The notes under the pieces are model-generated. The model worked only from the letters and a program-made list of their open reading frames with translations. It had not been told where the DNA came from and made no database searches. A program made the translations under genes and the position numbers. Of a DNA stretch of 64,000 nucleotides, positions 31,901-42,100 are shown piece by piece. The stretch covers positions 31,131,501 to 31,195,500 of the forward strand of contig NC_079875.1 in assembly GCF_029227915.1 (NCBI RefSeq), in the 5' to 3' direction. Positions within the stretch are counted from its first letter, which is position 1. Each line of letters opens with the position of its first letter. Source of the stretch: Hydractinia symbiolongicarpus. Taxonomy: Eukaryota > Cnidaria > Hydrozoa > Anthoathecata > Hydractiniidae.

Positions 31901-34100
31901 AAATCATGATGAAAACGGAATTCTTTTCGCCACGTTAATGACACAGCAACAAAGTATGATTTCGGAAATCACAATCTGATAGACAACTTTTGGTAATCTT
32001 TATTCGCGAGGTTGTTTACGTATATCATACGTCTTGTTCACTTTTTATGACAAAATTTACCAACAAAAGTGCGTTGACGATATTTTTGTGTTATTTTCAT
32101 CCCTAGACTACTTGCCAAAATTTCAGAATTACTAGAATAAATGCCACCCAAACATCTCTTTTACATCAGAGACGGATAAAAGCAATAAACTATCTTCCCT
32201 CGACATATGAATTACTCGCGATGTTTGTTCATAATGCACGATAGTCCCATCAGATCAGCTCCTTTGTATTTATATAATTAGGTATTTAATCCGTAACTAT
32301 GCTCACTGTTAAACCTTGTATATATTTAGATCAAATTTTTACGTTTTTGATTGCTTGAAAATGGGTGTGTGAACACTCGAAACGTCGCAAATAATGCAGT
32401 TTTTTTTTGTCAATATACTACTATTATAATATTAACGATGCTCAAGTGTGAAGCGTTCTAACATGTAGGAGCTTTTAGATCTATTTAGATCTATCTAAAA
32501 TATTTAAATTGTGCCGTTACTAGTTCTACCAGTGGACCAAAATTCCTTACAGTACCCAACACGAGCAAAAATATTTTAACACGTGAAATTGGAGTCAAAT
32601 GACTGGAAATTGAAACCCAATCAGTTATTTTGCTCGAATGTTTCAATGCAAAAAATCCTCTTCATTTCAGTGCTTTTAGTAAAGTTGAAAATATTAAAAG
32701 TTTTAATAAAGGAGTTCTACCAGTGTGCCAACATGTTCGAGAGAAGCTGAATTGTTTCATAACTTATAATTAATGCGCGTGGAATATTATTTGTAAGGAG
32801 ACCTGAAAAATTAGATTGCGCGAAACTGCATATGGAGTTGTTCTCTTTTTCAAGACAACATGCATAATTGCTGTGGAATTGTAATGCCCGCTTTGCATTA
32901 ATAAAAGAGTGATTAAGCATTTCACAGTCACACAAAACAGTACATGGTAATTCTATTTTATTTCACCATTAAGAAGTGCGCGAAAATCTGTCCCAAACGC
33001 TCGGTTTGCGAAAATAAATGCACAGGAAGAAGATGTGCACAATTAACACACACGCAAAATTCTCATGCATATATTTTTATAATTATAAACATAAAGAACT
33101 ACGTCGTATGTATATTGCAGCATTGCAGTTTAGAGTTTGGCGTGCGCGTAAGGGTTGATGGCAAACGTATTATCCTAGATAAAGGTAAAAAAATCACATA
33201 CAGCAATCCAGAATCCTATAACCTCTTGCTTGCTAGAGAGCCACAACCACAACATAAAAATGAATAATAACATACCAAACTTTGACAGAATAGGAATAAA
33301 TAACGCTAGCCTTAAAATTTACGTTTGTAGCCAAAATCTTAAAACTTAAGATTTATCTGTGGCTAGAAAACGTGATGATATTTTCATCTTAACATGTGAA
33401 AACCTACCAAAAAGTAAATATTCCTTTAGATACAAAGTATTAGGAAAGAAGAAATGTAAAAAAACCAGACTTACTAACGCCAAAGCCACAGCTTTCAAAT
33501 TGACCGTAGCTCAGATTAGGAAAAAAAATGATATAATAGGCCTAACTTGGCTGGTATAAGGTTGGAAAAAATCTCAAGTCAACAAAAGTTTTAAGTTGGC
33601 AAAGATTTGAAAGTCAGCAACAATAATAGTGACTGGTACAAAATTTAGTCACTTTTATGTTTGGGAAAATTGTTGAAAAAACAGTTTATTTCAAAGCAAA
33701 TAGTTTTTAGATAACAATTTTAACTTAAAATTAAACTCTAGTATCGAACATTTGTAACTTAACATTTTTGTCTTCTACTGCGTTACAAGAGGAGTGTTAA
33801 CCGGCGAAAAAAATTAGCGGGTAGGAAATAAAAATATTAAATATTAGCCACTAAAGCAACATTTGGACACTTTAGCCCCGCCTTTTTACCAATCAAATAC
33901 ACCAGCAGTCTACAAGTATATCAAGCTGTCATGTGCTTCTGACATAACCATTTAGATTTATGGAAATAAAAGATGATTCCGAAACCTTTATGGATACACA
34001 CAATTTAGTCTGACTTGTATTATTTATGTATTAGTTGGACTAGTTTCGTTTACTTAACACCAGGCGTTTAAAATATATATTTTTCAGACTCGCTAATCTC
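28950..34100. other. Largely gene-free stretch
   Basis: I find no convincing gene. The region is AT-rich with simple repeats, such as ATA triplets near 30722. 31950-32045 is one copy of an inverted dispersed repeat whose partner flanks the satellite at 47922. Two plus-strand frames, 32944-33267 (ending in VRVRVDGKRIILDKGKK and a Pro/Gln-rich tail) and 33359-33559 (basic; KYSFRYKVLGKKKCKK), have somewhat protein-like composition. They have no recognisable domain, so I leave them unassigned. Confidence 0.5.
31950..32045 (-). repeat. Dispersed repeat, inverted partner of 47922-48010
   Basis: Read on the minus strand from 32040, the segment containing AAGACGTATGATATACG, AAACAACCTCG and CAGATTGTGATTTC appears in the same order as at 47924-48000, with scattered differences. 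Confidence 0.75.
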
Positions 34101-34110
34101 TAAAAATAAA

Positions 34111-34239
34111 ATAATAACCGGTTACCCCGAGCTGTACCGCGATATTTCGCCCGAAGTCTAAGTGCCGACCGAGCTTGCGAGGTCGATGCAATGACATAGG
34201 GCAATATTTTCGGTACATCACGGGGTAATCCATTATTAT
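34111..34239. mobile_element. Short inverted-repeat element
   Basis: The left arm begins ATAATAACCGGTTACCCCG and the right arm is its imperfect reverse complement (CGGGGTAATCCATTATTAT). About 40 bases at each end can pair, including CTGTACCG/CGGTACAT. The whole element is about 129 bases, so it is nearly a full foldback. There is no coding content. Confidence 0.65.
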
Positions 34240-34472
34240 TGTATTTGTTAACTGTCTAAGTTATATTACAACAGTAATAAGAACTTCGGTTAAATTTTTT
34301 TTATAGTAATATAATTCACTGGCACTACTTTCGTTAACACTCGAGGTCAATATTCGAAACAGTCCTGTGTAATAAGAAACATATATGCAGAATTTAAAAG
34401 ACCCTATAAAATAAATCCTCGTAAACAAAACATTATGATGTTTGAAACATGATTCATTTGCATTTATCGATC

Positions 34473-35145
34473 ATGATGCCCCCGAGGTTGATATGACGGA
34501 AATAAAGCTCGAGGTTGAAAACTGGCAGAAGAATATCAAGGAGGTAAAGGATAAAATCATGTAATATGATAGCGAGATCAAGACGAAGGAGGGTAAATTG
34601 AAAGAACTCAAGAAGCAGAAGGCCGGGGTTCGAAGGTTTCATTGCCGATCTTGAGAAGGATATTAATCTCTTGAAGAAGGATAAAAATGTTGCACTGGGT
34701 AGGCATGGTCTACTTTCCTCCGAGATTTTTAAGCATCTGGGGAGTATTAAGTCCGAGTTGATGAAATTGCTGGAGATGACATGCCTTTGCTTAAAAAGCT
34801 TAAAACACTCTTCAGGGAGCAGGGTCTTACCATAACCAGCATAGTCTCCGCTGTAGGTCTGCTGGTTTCCATTATTGCCCTTGCCGTTACAGGAGGGGGT
34901 GGTGCAGCAGCAGGTGCTGCAGGGAGAAGTACCGCGGAGGGTGGTGAAAAAGAGTTCTTGCAGAAGCAACTCGAGAGGCTCGATAATATCTGGCAGGCAA
35001 GGCGGGTGTTGCGTTACCCGGGATCATCGGTACGGTAGTCTCGTTCTTTCTGAGGGTAGCTGCCAAAGTTATCGAATATGCGGTCAAACATCTCTATCTC
35101 GCCAGCGCGGCTGCTGCCGGATATTTCGTGCTCTCTATCAGATAA
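34473..35145 (+). pseudogene. Gene A: coiled-coil and membrane protein of a compact convergent cassette
   Basis: The plus strand reads, with one stop (near 34562) and at least two frameshifts, an acidic and basic coiled-coil region (DAPEVDMTEIKLEVENWQ; EIKTKEGKLKELKKQK; DLEKDINLLKKDKNVALG; SEIFKHLGSIKSELMKLL). An 85-codon frame from 34781 adds a hydrophobic helix (ITSIVSAVGLLVSIIALAV), a Gly/Ala linker (GGGGAAAGAAG) and a second hydrophobic part read after a frame change (AGVALPGIIGTVVSFFLRV ... AAAAGYFVLSIR), stopping at 35143-35145. It is therefore a membrane-anchored coiled-coil protein of about 220 residues. I have an uncertain memory of similar multi-copy cnidarian proteins, but I cannot name a family. 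It ends tail to tail with gene B. Confidence 0.55.
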
Positions 35146-36086
35146 TAGGCCTATTTTTCAGCAATATATATGCGAGGATGAGGCTGACCCCTGTTATGAT
35201 AATAATAGTCTTGGCATCTTCCTGTTTATTTTGTGGGGGTTGTTGGGGTAGTGGGGGCGTAACATGTTTGGCGTGTAGGAGGCCTGTATAGTATGATCAG
35301 GAGTATGTATGGGAGACATAGGATTAGTGTCATGCTTGGGTGGTAGTTTGATATCTGCCACATGTCTGATGGTATGCCTGAGAGGTGCAGCATGCCCCAC
35401 AATAGGCCTATTATTCAAGTCAAGCCTGATACCAATAATCGCACTTGCAGGGCAATCAAAATATTATTATTATAGTCAAACATTTTGCCAATTCGCAGAT
35501 TCATATCGGAGGGTAACATGTACACGTGATGCATGACAGCGAAGTTCACCGGGGTCCTGGCATATTGCAGTACCTTCTGGAACTCGGTGATGTCATGTCT
35601 TACATTTTCTTGCCTTATGACTATAGCCTCAAATTTGTGCAGTAACATTTGCCTTGCTTTATAATTGTCTGCATTAGATCCAATCAGGAATGCTTTGGCA
35701 CCTGCTTGAGATCCCAGCAATAGGATCACATAAGCCCTTATACTCTCACTCAGCTTAGTCAGGCCCTCTGATGTCAGACCTTTGCTTTTGGGCATAATAA
35801 TCTTGGCCCAATCACCGTCAACCTGGGGCCACCATCTGCCATCTGCCAATGACGACGTGACAGCCTTGAATTTATACAGGGCATTAGCATCTGCACCGTA
35901 CTCGCGGCATATCAGTGCGTATATGTGGAGTAAAGGTTTTATACTGTTCGAACCCATCGTCATACGGCATGGGTACCTTCATCCTTGCCAGGATGCAACG
36001 CATATGGTAATAGACATGGAATTTAAAAATCGAGTTGATAAGGGGTACCGGGACCGTCATGTCCATAATTAAAACGACATGGAATG
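35138..36086 (-). pseudogene. Gene B: helical protein with C-terminal membrane segment, convergent with gene A
   Basis: The minus strand starts near 36086 (MDMTVPVPLINSIFKF, YYHMRCILARMKVPMPYD) and shifts frame at about 35965 into a 182-codon stretch (IKPLLHIYALICREYGADA, DGRWWPQVDGDWAKIIMP, TSEGLTKLSESIRAYVILLL, KARQMLLHKFEAIVIRQ, YMLPSDMNLRIGKMFDYNNN). It then shifts again into a Pro/His-rich region (RPIVGHAAPLRHTIRHVADI, LPPKHDTNPMSPIHTP). Finally it reads a single hydrophobic helix (KTIIIITGVSLILAYILL) and stops at 35138-35140. The order is helical domain, disordered proline-rich linker, then tail anchor. It overlaps gene A's 3' end by about 8 bases. I do not recognise the family with certainty. 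The conserved-looking residues across three frames show it was a real protein that has since decayed. Confidence 0.55.
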
Positions 36087-37651
36087 TTCTTGTATTTGCT
36101 ACAAGAATTTGAATGAGAGTGGATTTGATATTGAGAGACAAGTTTGTGTAATTCAGGCTCAATTAATGGATCAGGGAGGTCTGCGCGTATTGCATTATCA
36201 ACAAAAGATGTGTAACTGTCTGTGGTTTCGTTTGTAAGAGTTGGTGAATCTAACAACCAAAGAAAAGCATGGATGTGGGGTGAACCTCTAAACTGAAATT
36301 CGACTTTAATAGCATAATTAGCTACTTGGCCAATAGGACTACTCTTATGAAGCAAAATTTCTCTAAAAAAATTCTCTACTCTGTATTGAAAGTGCCTTGC
36401 AGTTAAAACTGGGTTTTGATTAAGAATACTACAACGTCTAAAATAATCCAATTCGTTACTGCTAACATCAATGTTATTCAATTTTCCTATTATCACTACC
36501 AGTTCATCCCATCTCAAATCTGCACATGACAGAGTAAGGAAGTATGATGGCAATCCTAACTGTTTAACCATTGCTAAAACATCGTAAAGAAAATGTTTCC
36601 AATAAGCAGGTGTTCCTTTAATAGAGTTCATAAATTGGTAACCTTGACCTTCACAAATAAAAGAACGAACTGTTTCATGAAAATTAATTTGCAACTGCCC
36701 AGCCGTTATTGTGCCCTTTACCTTTTTCGTTGCAATATTTATTTGATTAAACAAATTTGACTGTTGCATTACATAATGAGCAAAAAATATATAATCAGCA
36801 TTTGAAGAAAAGCGCTGGGAAAAATTTAACAAACGCTGGTTGAAATATTTTGTTGCTGTCAAGTACACTGGTCTAGCAACCTTATACCCAAACTTTCCAG
36901 TGGGAAATAAAAAGGGAAATGCAAGCTCCTCACAGTATTGGTCAGAAAAAAAAGATTGTGGTTGTTTATTCTCACCAGGAGCAATATCTAAAACCTCATC
37001 ATCTGGATTTTGGAAATTTGGTATAACACACATTTCATCGCTACTTGCACAATTCATACTTAGGGGGTTTTCAGCTTCTAAATTGTCATCATCAATGTCA
37101 ACTGTTACTGAAAATTCATTTGTGTCAACCATAGCATCTGTATCACATAAACTTAAAAATTCCTGGGTTATATTATCCATTCTTATCAGCACATCTGAGT
37201 AAAAGGAATTGAAATTTTTCAAATATTGTAGGGCTTCGTTTAAAAGCTCAGGACGTACACTTTGAAACACAACATGGCCTCGATAAGCCAATTTTCTCTT
37301 CACTTTAACAAACAATACACCACTACTATCTATACCCTGAGGAAGACAGTTATTAACGGCTTCTACTTGAATAGGAACATTGCAAATAGCACCTTTTATC
37401 TTTTGTTGTTGACCTTTAGGCATAACAGCTATTTTTTTAAATAATATTCTTTTTGAAAGTCTGTTTAAACATTGAATTTCATTAGGAAGATCAACAAAAT
37501 TTAACTTATTCAAAACAGCCTGCGGGGGTATCTCAGCTTTTTTTAAATACTTATCGCAAGTTATGCAAATGTAAGCATGAGAATCAAAGCATAGAACATC
37601 TGTAAACACATAGTATAAATAGTATAAATAGTATAAATAGTATAAATAATT
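36075..37651 (-). pseudogene. Helitron/Helentron Rep N-terminal half (HUH nuclease), truncated
   Basis: A 528-codon minus-strand frame. Rolling-circle Rep-helicase proteins of Helitrons nick and replicate the element. The N-terminal ~150 residues match the cysteine-containing domain that precedes Rep (CFDSHAYICITCDKYLKK, LSKRILFKKIAVMPKGQQQ, VKVKRKLAYRGHVVFQSVRP). The Helitron_like_N domain follows (ELAFPFLFPTGKFG, YFNQRLLNFSQRFSSNADY), then Rep motif 1 (YFLTLSCADLRWDEL) and the metal-binding HUH motif (FQFRGSPHIHAFLWL, about residue 455). The sequence stops being Helitron-like right after CRFNYG (about 36080). The catalytic tyrosine motif and the whole helicase are therefore missing, replaced by gene B. 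Confidence 0.85.
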
Positions 37652-37652
37652 T
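37612..37652 (-). repeat. 9-bp tandem repeat inside the Helitron frame
   Basis: About four copies of TAGTATAAA (plus strand) separate two Helitron reading frames that are in the same phase. On the minus strand the unit encodes a Leu-Tyr-Tyr tripeptide repeat with no stop; a single TAA sits just upstream of it. Confidence 0.85.
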
Positions 37653-38269
37653 TACAGTTTCTTGTAAAGGCTCCTATTACAAACTATGCAGACATAGTAG
37701 GGGCCATTCTGAATAGCTTTCTGGAAATTTAAAATGCAATCATTTATTGTTTTAGCACTTTTTTGTTTGCGCTTAGCATCAGCATTGTTATATGTATTTG
37801 CTTTCTCCTTATTGGAAACAGTTGCCTTTCGTTTTCTAGATTGCTCCCTGTTGTGTTCTGTTGCTTGCTGTTTTTTAGCTTTTTGCTTATTCTCCTCAGT
37901 TGCATGCTGCTTTTTAGCTTTCTCCTTGTTGACATCAGTTGCATGTCTTATTTTACATTTTTCCTTGTTGGCTTCCGTTGCCATGCGTAAACGACTCTTT
38001 TCTCTATTGACTTTGTTAGAATATAGTCGAGAAAGACTTACTTCTTCATCTGAATCAATACTTATGTATCGTAATTCATATGGCTCATCAACTGTCGTTA
38101 GATCAATGTAGGTTGTATGAAGGTATATTTCTAAATATCTCTTTCTTTGGGATTTCATTAAAGAAGAAAAACCATCAGGTGTTGGCTGACCGCAGTTATT
38201 TCTGCTATGAGAATCAAACAAGTAGACACAGTTCTTTTTAGGGAGTATCGCAACACAAATAAATTTCAC
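37652..38269 (-). pseudogene. Helentron N-terminal region: protease end plus basic repeat segment
   Basis: 205 codons in the same frame as the Rep segment, separated from it by one TAA. The first part (NCVYLFDSHSRNNCGQPTPD) holds Asp and His residues that fit the second half of a cysteine-protease-like domain found at the N-terminus of some animal Helitrons. It is followed by an alanine-threonine-asparagine-lysine repeat with a roughly 14-residue period (KEKAKKQHATEENKQKAKKQ and relatives), highly basic and probably nucleic-acid-binding or nuclear-targeting. The end (YYVCIVCNRSLYKK) is a C-x2-C motif that would continue into the next domain. Confidence 0.72.
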
Positions 38270-38640
38270 GAAAAAAGTAACCCGTCTCCAATTGAGTTAT
38301 TCAAATTTGACAAAAAGCGCGGAATAGAATAGCTACTTAAAAGACCATATTCTTTATCTAAATAAGTAACATTAGATCCAAATATAGGCACACTGTTTGG
38401 TAGATCAGGTACCGTATGGTATGTGTTTTTATTGAGAGATTTGTATAGTTTATCTGCTTCTGTAATGATAAAATCAATATCATTAACATTCCAATTACCT
38501 GGGGACTTTACTCTAGTTGAAAAAGAAACTGCATACAAGCTACAACATGCACACGGTTTTCCAGCACTTTCGCCGAACATAGAATGGGATTGATTAAACG
38601 ATCCATGAGTAATTTTCAGGAGAGACATCTTACATTTCAA
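38266..38640 (-). pseudogene. Helentron N-terminal cysteine-protease-like domain
   Basis: 124 codons that overlap the next frame by four bases (+1 shift). The motif SAGKPCACCSLYAVSF places a cysteine in a Gly-Lys-x-Cys context. It is followed by WNVNDIDFIITEADKLYKSL, which resembles deubiquitinase/tegument-protease-like domains in Helitron proteins. Together with the Asp-Ser-His segment downstream it could form a Cys-His-Asp triad. The protease assignment is inference from pattern; linkage to the Helitron is clear. Confidence 0.55.
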
Positions 38641-38723
38641 TCCAATTCACACCACATGTACCTCTAGCACAGTAGCAGTTTTTTATATATAATATAACAT
38701 ATATATTAATTATAATAATTGTA

Positions 38724-38807
38724 CTTTTATGGTGCAACAAAGCTGCACTAGCTTTTATGGTGCGACAAAGCTGCACTAGCTTTTATGGTGCAACAAAGCT
38801 GCACTAG
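38724..38807 (+). repeat. 28-bp tandem repeat, three copies
   Basis: Units begin CTTTTATGGTGC at 38724, 38752 and 38780, with one base different in the middle copy (GCGAC versus GCAAC). It lies just upstream (minus strand) of the Helitron protein start, where a promoter would be expected. Confidence 0.9.
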
Positions 38808-39139
38808 CTAAAGAAAAGAACAACAAGCACTGAGTAAATTACTGCTGATTATTCGACGATATATTGTAAGGGAAAATTTCAAAACTAAAAAATCTGTAAT
38901 TTGACTTGGTCAATCTGACTTCGTCGTGTAGTTCTTTGAGAAATCATGGTCTATTCGATGAAAATAAATTCTGTAAAATAGACGCATTCAAATATAGCTC
39001 AGCGTCTGTTCATGGTTTCCGCATAGCAAATTTTGTGAGTCACTTACACTGTGTTCTAAACTCCCAAAACTGCAAAGAGCGTAGTCGCACAGAAGCTTGG
39101 ATTTGAAACACGGATCTCCACTTCGCTACAACCGTGAAT

Positions 39140-42100
39140 TATATTGTATAAATACGAAGAATCGCAAATATATAACACTCGCCTCTTTTAAACGCCTCGT
39201 TTATCAATTCCACAGCTAAGTAAAAGAACCTGAGATGAATTTGTCGACCCTAAAGTACAATTATCCTGCATCATTACGAGATATCGCAAATACATGACAC
39301 TCTTCTCTTTTAAATCCCTCGTTTATCAATTTTACGACTAAAATATATAGACCCTGAGACGAGGTTGTCGACCCTAAATGACAATTATCTTGTATAAGTA
39401 CAAAAAATCGCAAATATATAACACTAGTCTCTTTTAAATGCCTCGTTTATCAATTCCACAGCTAAGTAAAAGACCCTCAGACGAAGTTGTCGACCCTAAA
39501 GTACAATTATCCTGCATTAATACCAAAAATCGCAAATATATAAGACACTCGTCTATTTTAAATGCCTCGTTTATCAATTCCACGGTTAAGAAAAAAGAAC
39601 CTGAGACGAAGTTGTTGACCCTAAAGTACAATTATCCTGTATCAATACAAAAAATCGCAAATACATGACACTCGTCCCTTTGAAATTCCTCGTTTATTAA
39701 TTTTACGGCTCAAATATATAGAACCCGAGAAGTTGTTGACCCTAAATGACAATTATCCTGTATCAATACAAAAATCACAGATATATAAGACACTCGTCTT
39801 TTTTAAATGCCTCGTTTATCAATTTTACGGCTCAAATATATAGAACCTGAGACGTTGTTGATCCTAAAGTACAATTGTCCTGTATTAATACGTAAAATTG
39901 CAAATATATAACACTCGCCTCTTTTAAATGCCTCGTTTATCAATTCCACAGCTAAGTAAAAGACCCTGAGACGAAGTTGTCAACCCTAAAGTACAATTAT
40001 CCTGCATTAATTCGAAAAATCGCAAATATATAAGACACTCATCTATTTTAAATGCCTAGTTCATCAATTTTACGGCTAAAATATATAGAACCTGAGACGA
40101 AGTTGTTGACCCTAAATGAAAATTATCCTATATCAATACAAAAAATCGCAAATATATAACACTCGTCTCTTTTAAATGGCTAGTTTATCAATTCCACGGT
40201 TAAGATATAAGAACCTGAGACGAAGTTGTTGACCCTAAATAACAAATATCTTCTATTAATACGAAATATCGCAAATATTTAACACTCGTCTCTTTTAAAT
40301 GCCTCGTTTATCAATTTTACGGCTAAAATATATAGAACCGGAGATGTTGTTGACCCTAAATGACATTATGTTGTATAAATACGAAGAATCGCAAATATAT
40401 AACACTCGTCTCTTTGAAATTCCTCGTTTATCAATTTTACGGCTAAAATATATAGAACCGGAGATGTTGTTGACCCTAAATGACATTATGTTGTATAAAT
40501 ACGAAGAATCGCAAATATATAACACTCGTCTCTTTGAAATTCCTCGTTTATCAATTTTACGGCTCAAATATATAGAACCTGAGACGTTGTTGACCCTAAA
40601 GTACAATTATCCTGCATTAATACAAAAAATCGCAAATATATGAGACACTCGTCTTTTTTAAATACCTCGCTTATCAATTTTACGGCTGAAATATAAGAAC
40701 CTGAAAGGAGGTTGTTGACCCTAAAGTACAAATGTCCTGTATCAATACGTAAAATCGCAAATGTATGACACTCGTCTCTTTCAAATGCCTCTTTTATCAA
40801 TTGTACGGCTAAAATATATACAACCTGAGACGAGGTTGTCGACCCTAAATGACAATTATCTTGTATAAATACAAAAATCGCAAATATATGAGACATTCGT
40901 CTTTTTTAATGGCCTCGTTTATCAATTTTACGGCTAAAATATATAGAACCTGAGACGAGGTAGTCGACCCTGAATGACAATTATCTTGTATAAATACGAA
41001 GAATCGCAAATATAAAACACTCGTCTCTTTGAAATTCCTCGTTTTCAATTTTACGGCTAAAATATATAGAACCTGAGATGCTGTTGACCCTAAAGTACAA
41101 TTGTCCTGTATCAATACGCAAAATTTCAAATATATAACACTCGCTTCTTTTAAATGCCTCGTTTATCAATTTTACGGTTAAAATATATAGAACCTGTGAC
41201 GAGGTTGTCGACCCTAAATGACAATTATCTTGTATGAATACGTAAAATCGCTATTACATGACACTCGTCTCTTTTAAATGCCTCGTTTATCAATTATACG
41301 GCTAAAATATATAGAACCTGAGACGAGGTTGTCGACCCTAAATGACAATTATCTTGTATAAATACGAAGAATCGCAAATATATAACACTCGTCTCTTTTA
41401 AATGCCTCGTTTATCCATTTTACGGCTCAAATATATAGAACCTGAGACGTTGTTGTTGACCCAAAATGACAATTATCTTGTATCAATACAAAAATCGCAG
41501 ATATATGAGAAACTTTTCACTTTGAAATGCCTCGGTTATCAATTATACAGCTGAAATATATAGATCCTGAGACGAGGTTACCGACCCTAAATGACAATCA
41601 TCTTTTATCAATGCGAAAAATCGCAAATATGTAACACTCGCCTCTTTTAAATTCCTCGTTTATCAGTTTTACGACTAAAATATGTAGAACCTGAGACGAG
41701 GTTACCGACCCTAAATGACAATCATCTTTTATCAATACGAAATATCGCAAATACATGACACTCTTCTCTTTTAAATGCCTCGTTTATCAATTCCACAGCT
41801 AAGTAAAAGACCCTGAGACGAAGTTGTCGACCCTAAAGTACAATTATCCTGCATTAATACCAAAAATCGCAAATATATAAGACACTCGTCTATTTTAAAT
41901 GCCTCGTTTATCAATTCCACGGTTAAGATAAAAGAACCTGAGACGAAGTTGTTGACCCTAAAGTACAATTATCCTGTATCAATACAAAAAATCGCAAATA
42001 CATGACACTCGTCCCTTTGAAATTCCTCGTTTATTAATTTTACGGCTCAAATATATAGAACCCGAGAAGTTGTTGACCCTAAATGACAATTATCTTGTAT

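Noticed and set aside
34454-34969. 171-codon minus-strand open frame
   Set aside because: The opposite strand carries gene A with better protein-like structure (coiled coil, hydrophobic helix, glycine linker). The minus frame is its antisense.
36840-37202. 120-codon plus-strand frame across the Helitron region
   Set aside because: Antisense shadow of the clear Helitron Rep frame on the minus strand.
40299-40643. Open frame encoding a 40-residue tandem peptide repeat (and similar frames on both strands at 43.2, 46.4 and 46.9 kb)
   Set aside because: These are shadows of 120-bp satellite monomers whose length is a multiple of three. Both strands are open and neighbouring monomers break the frame.
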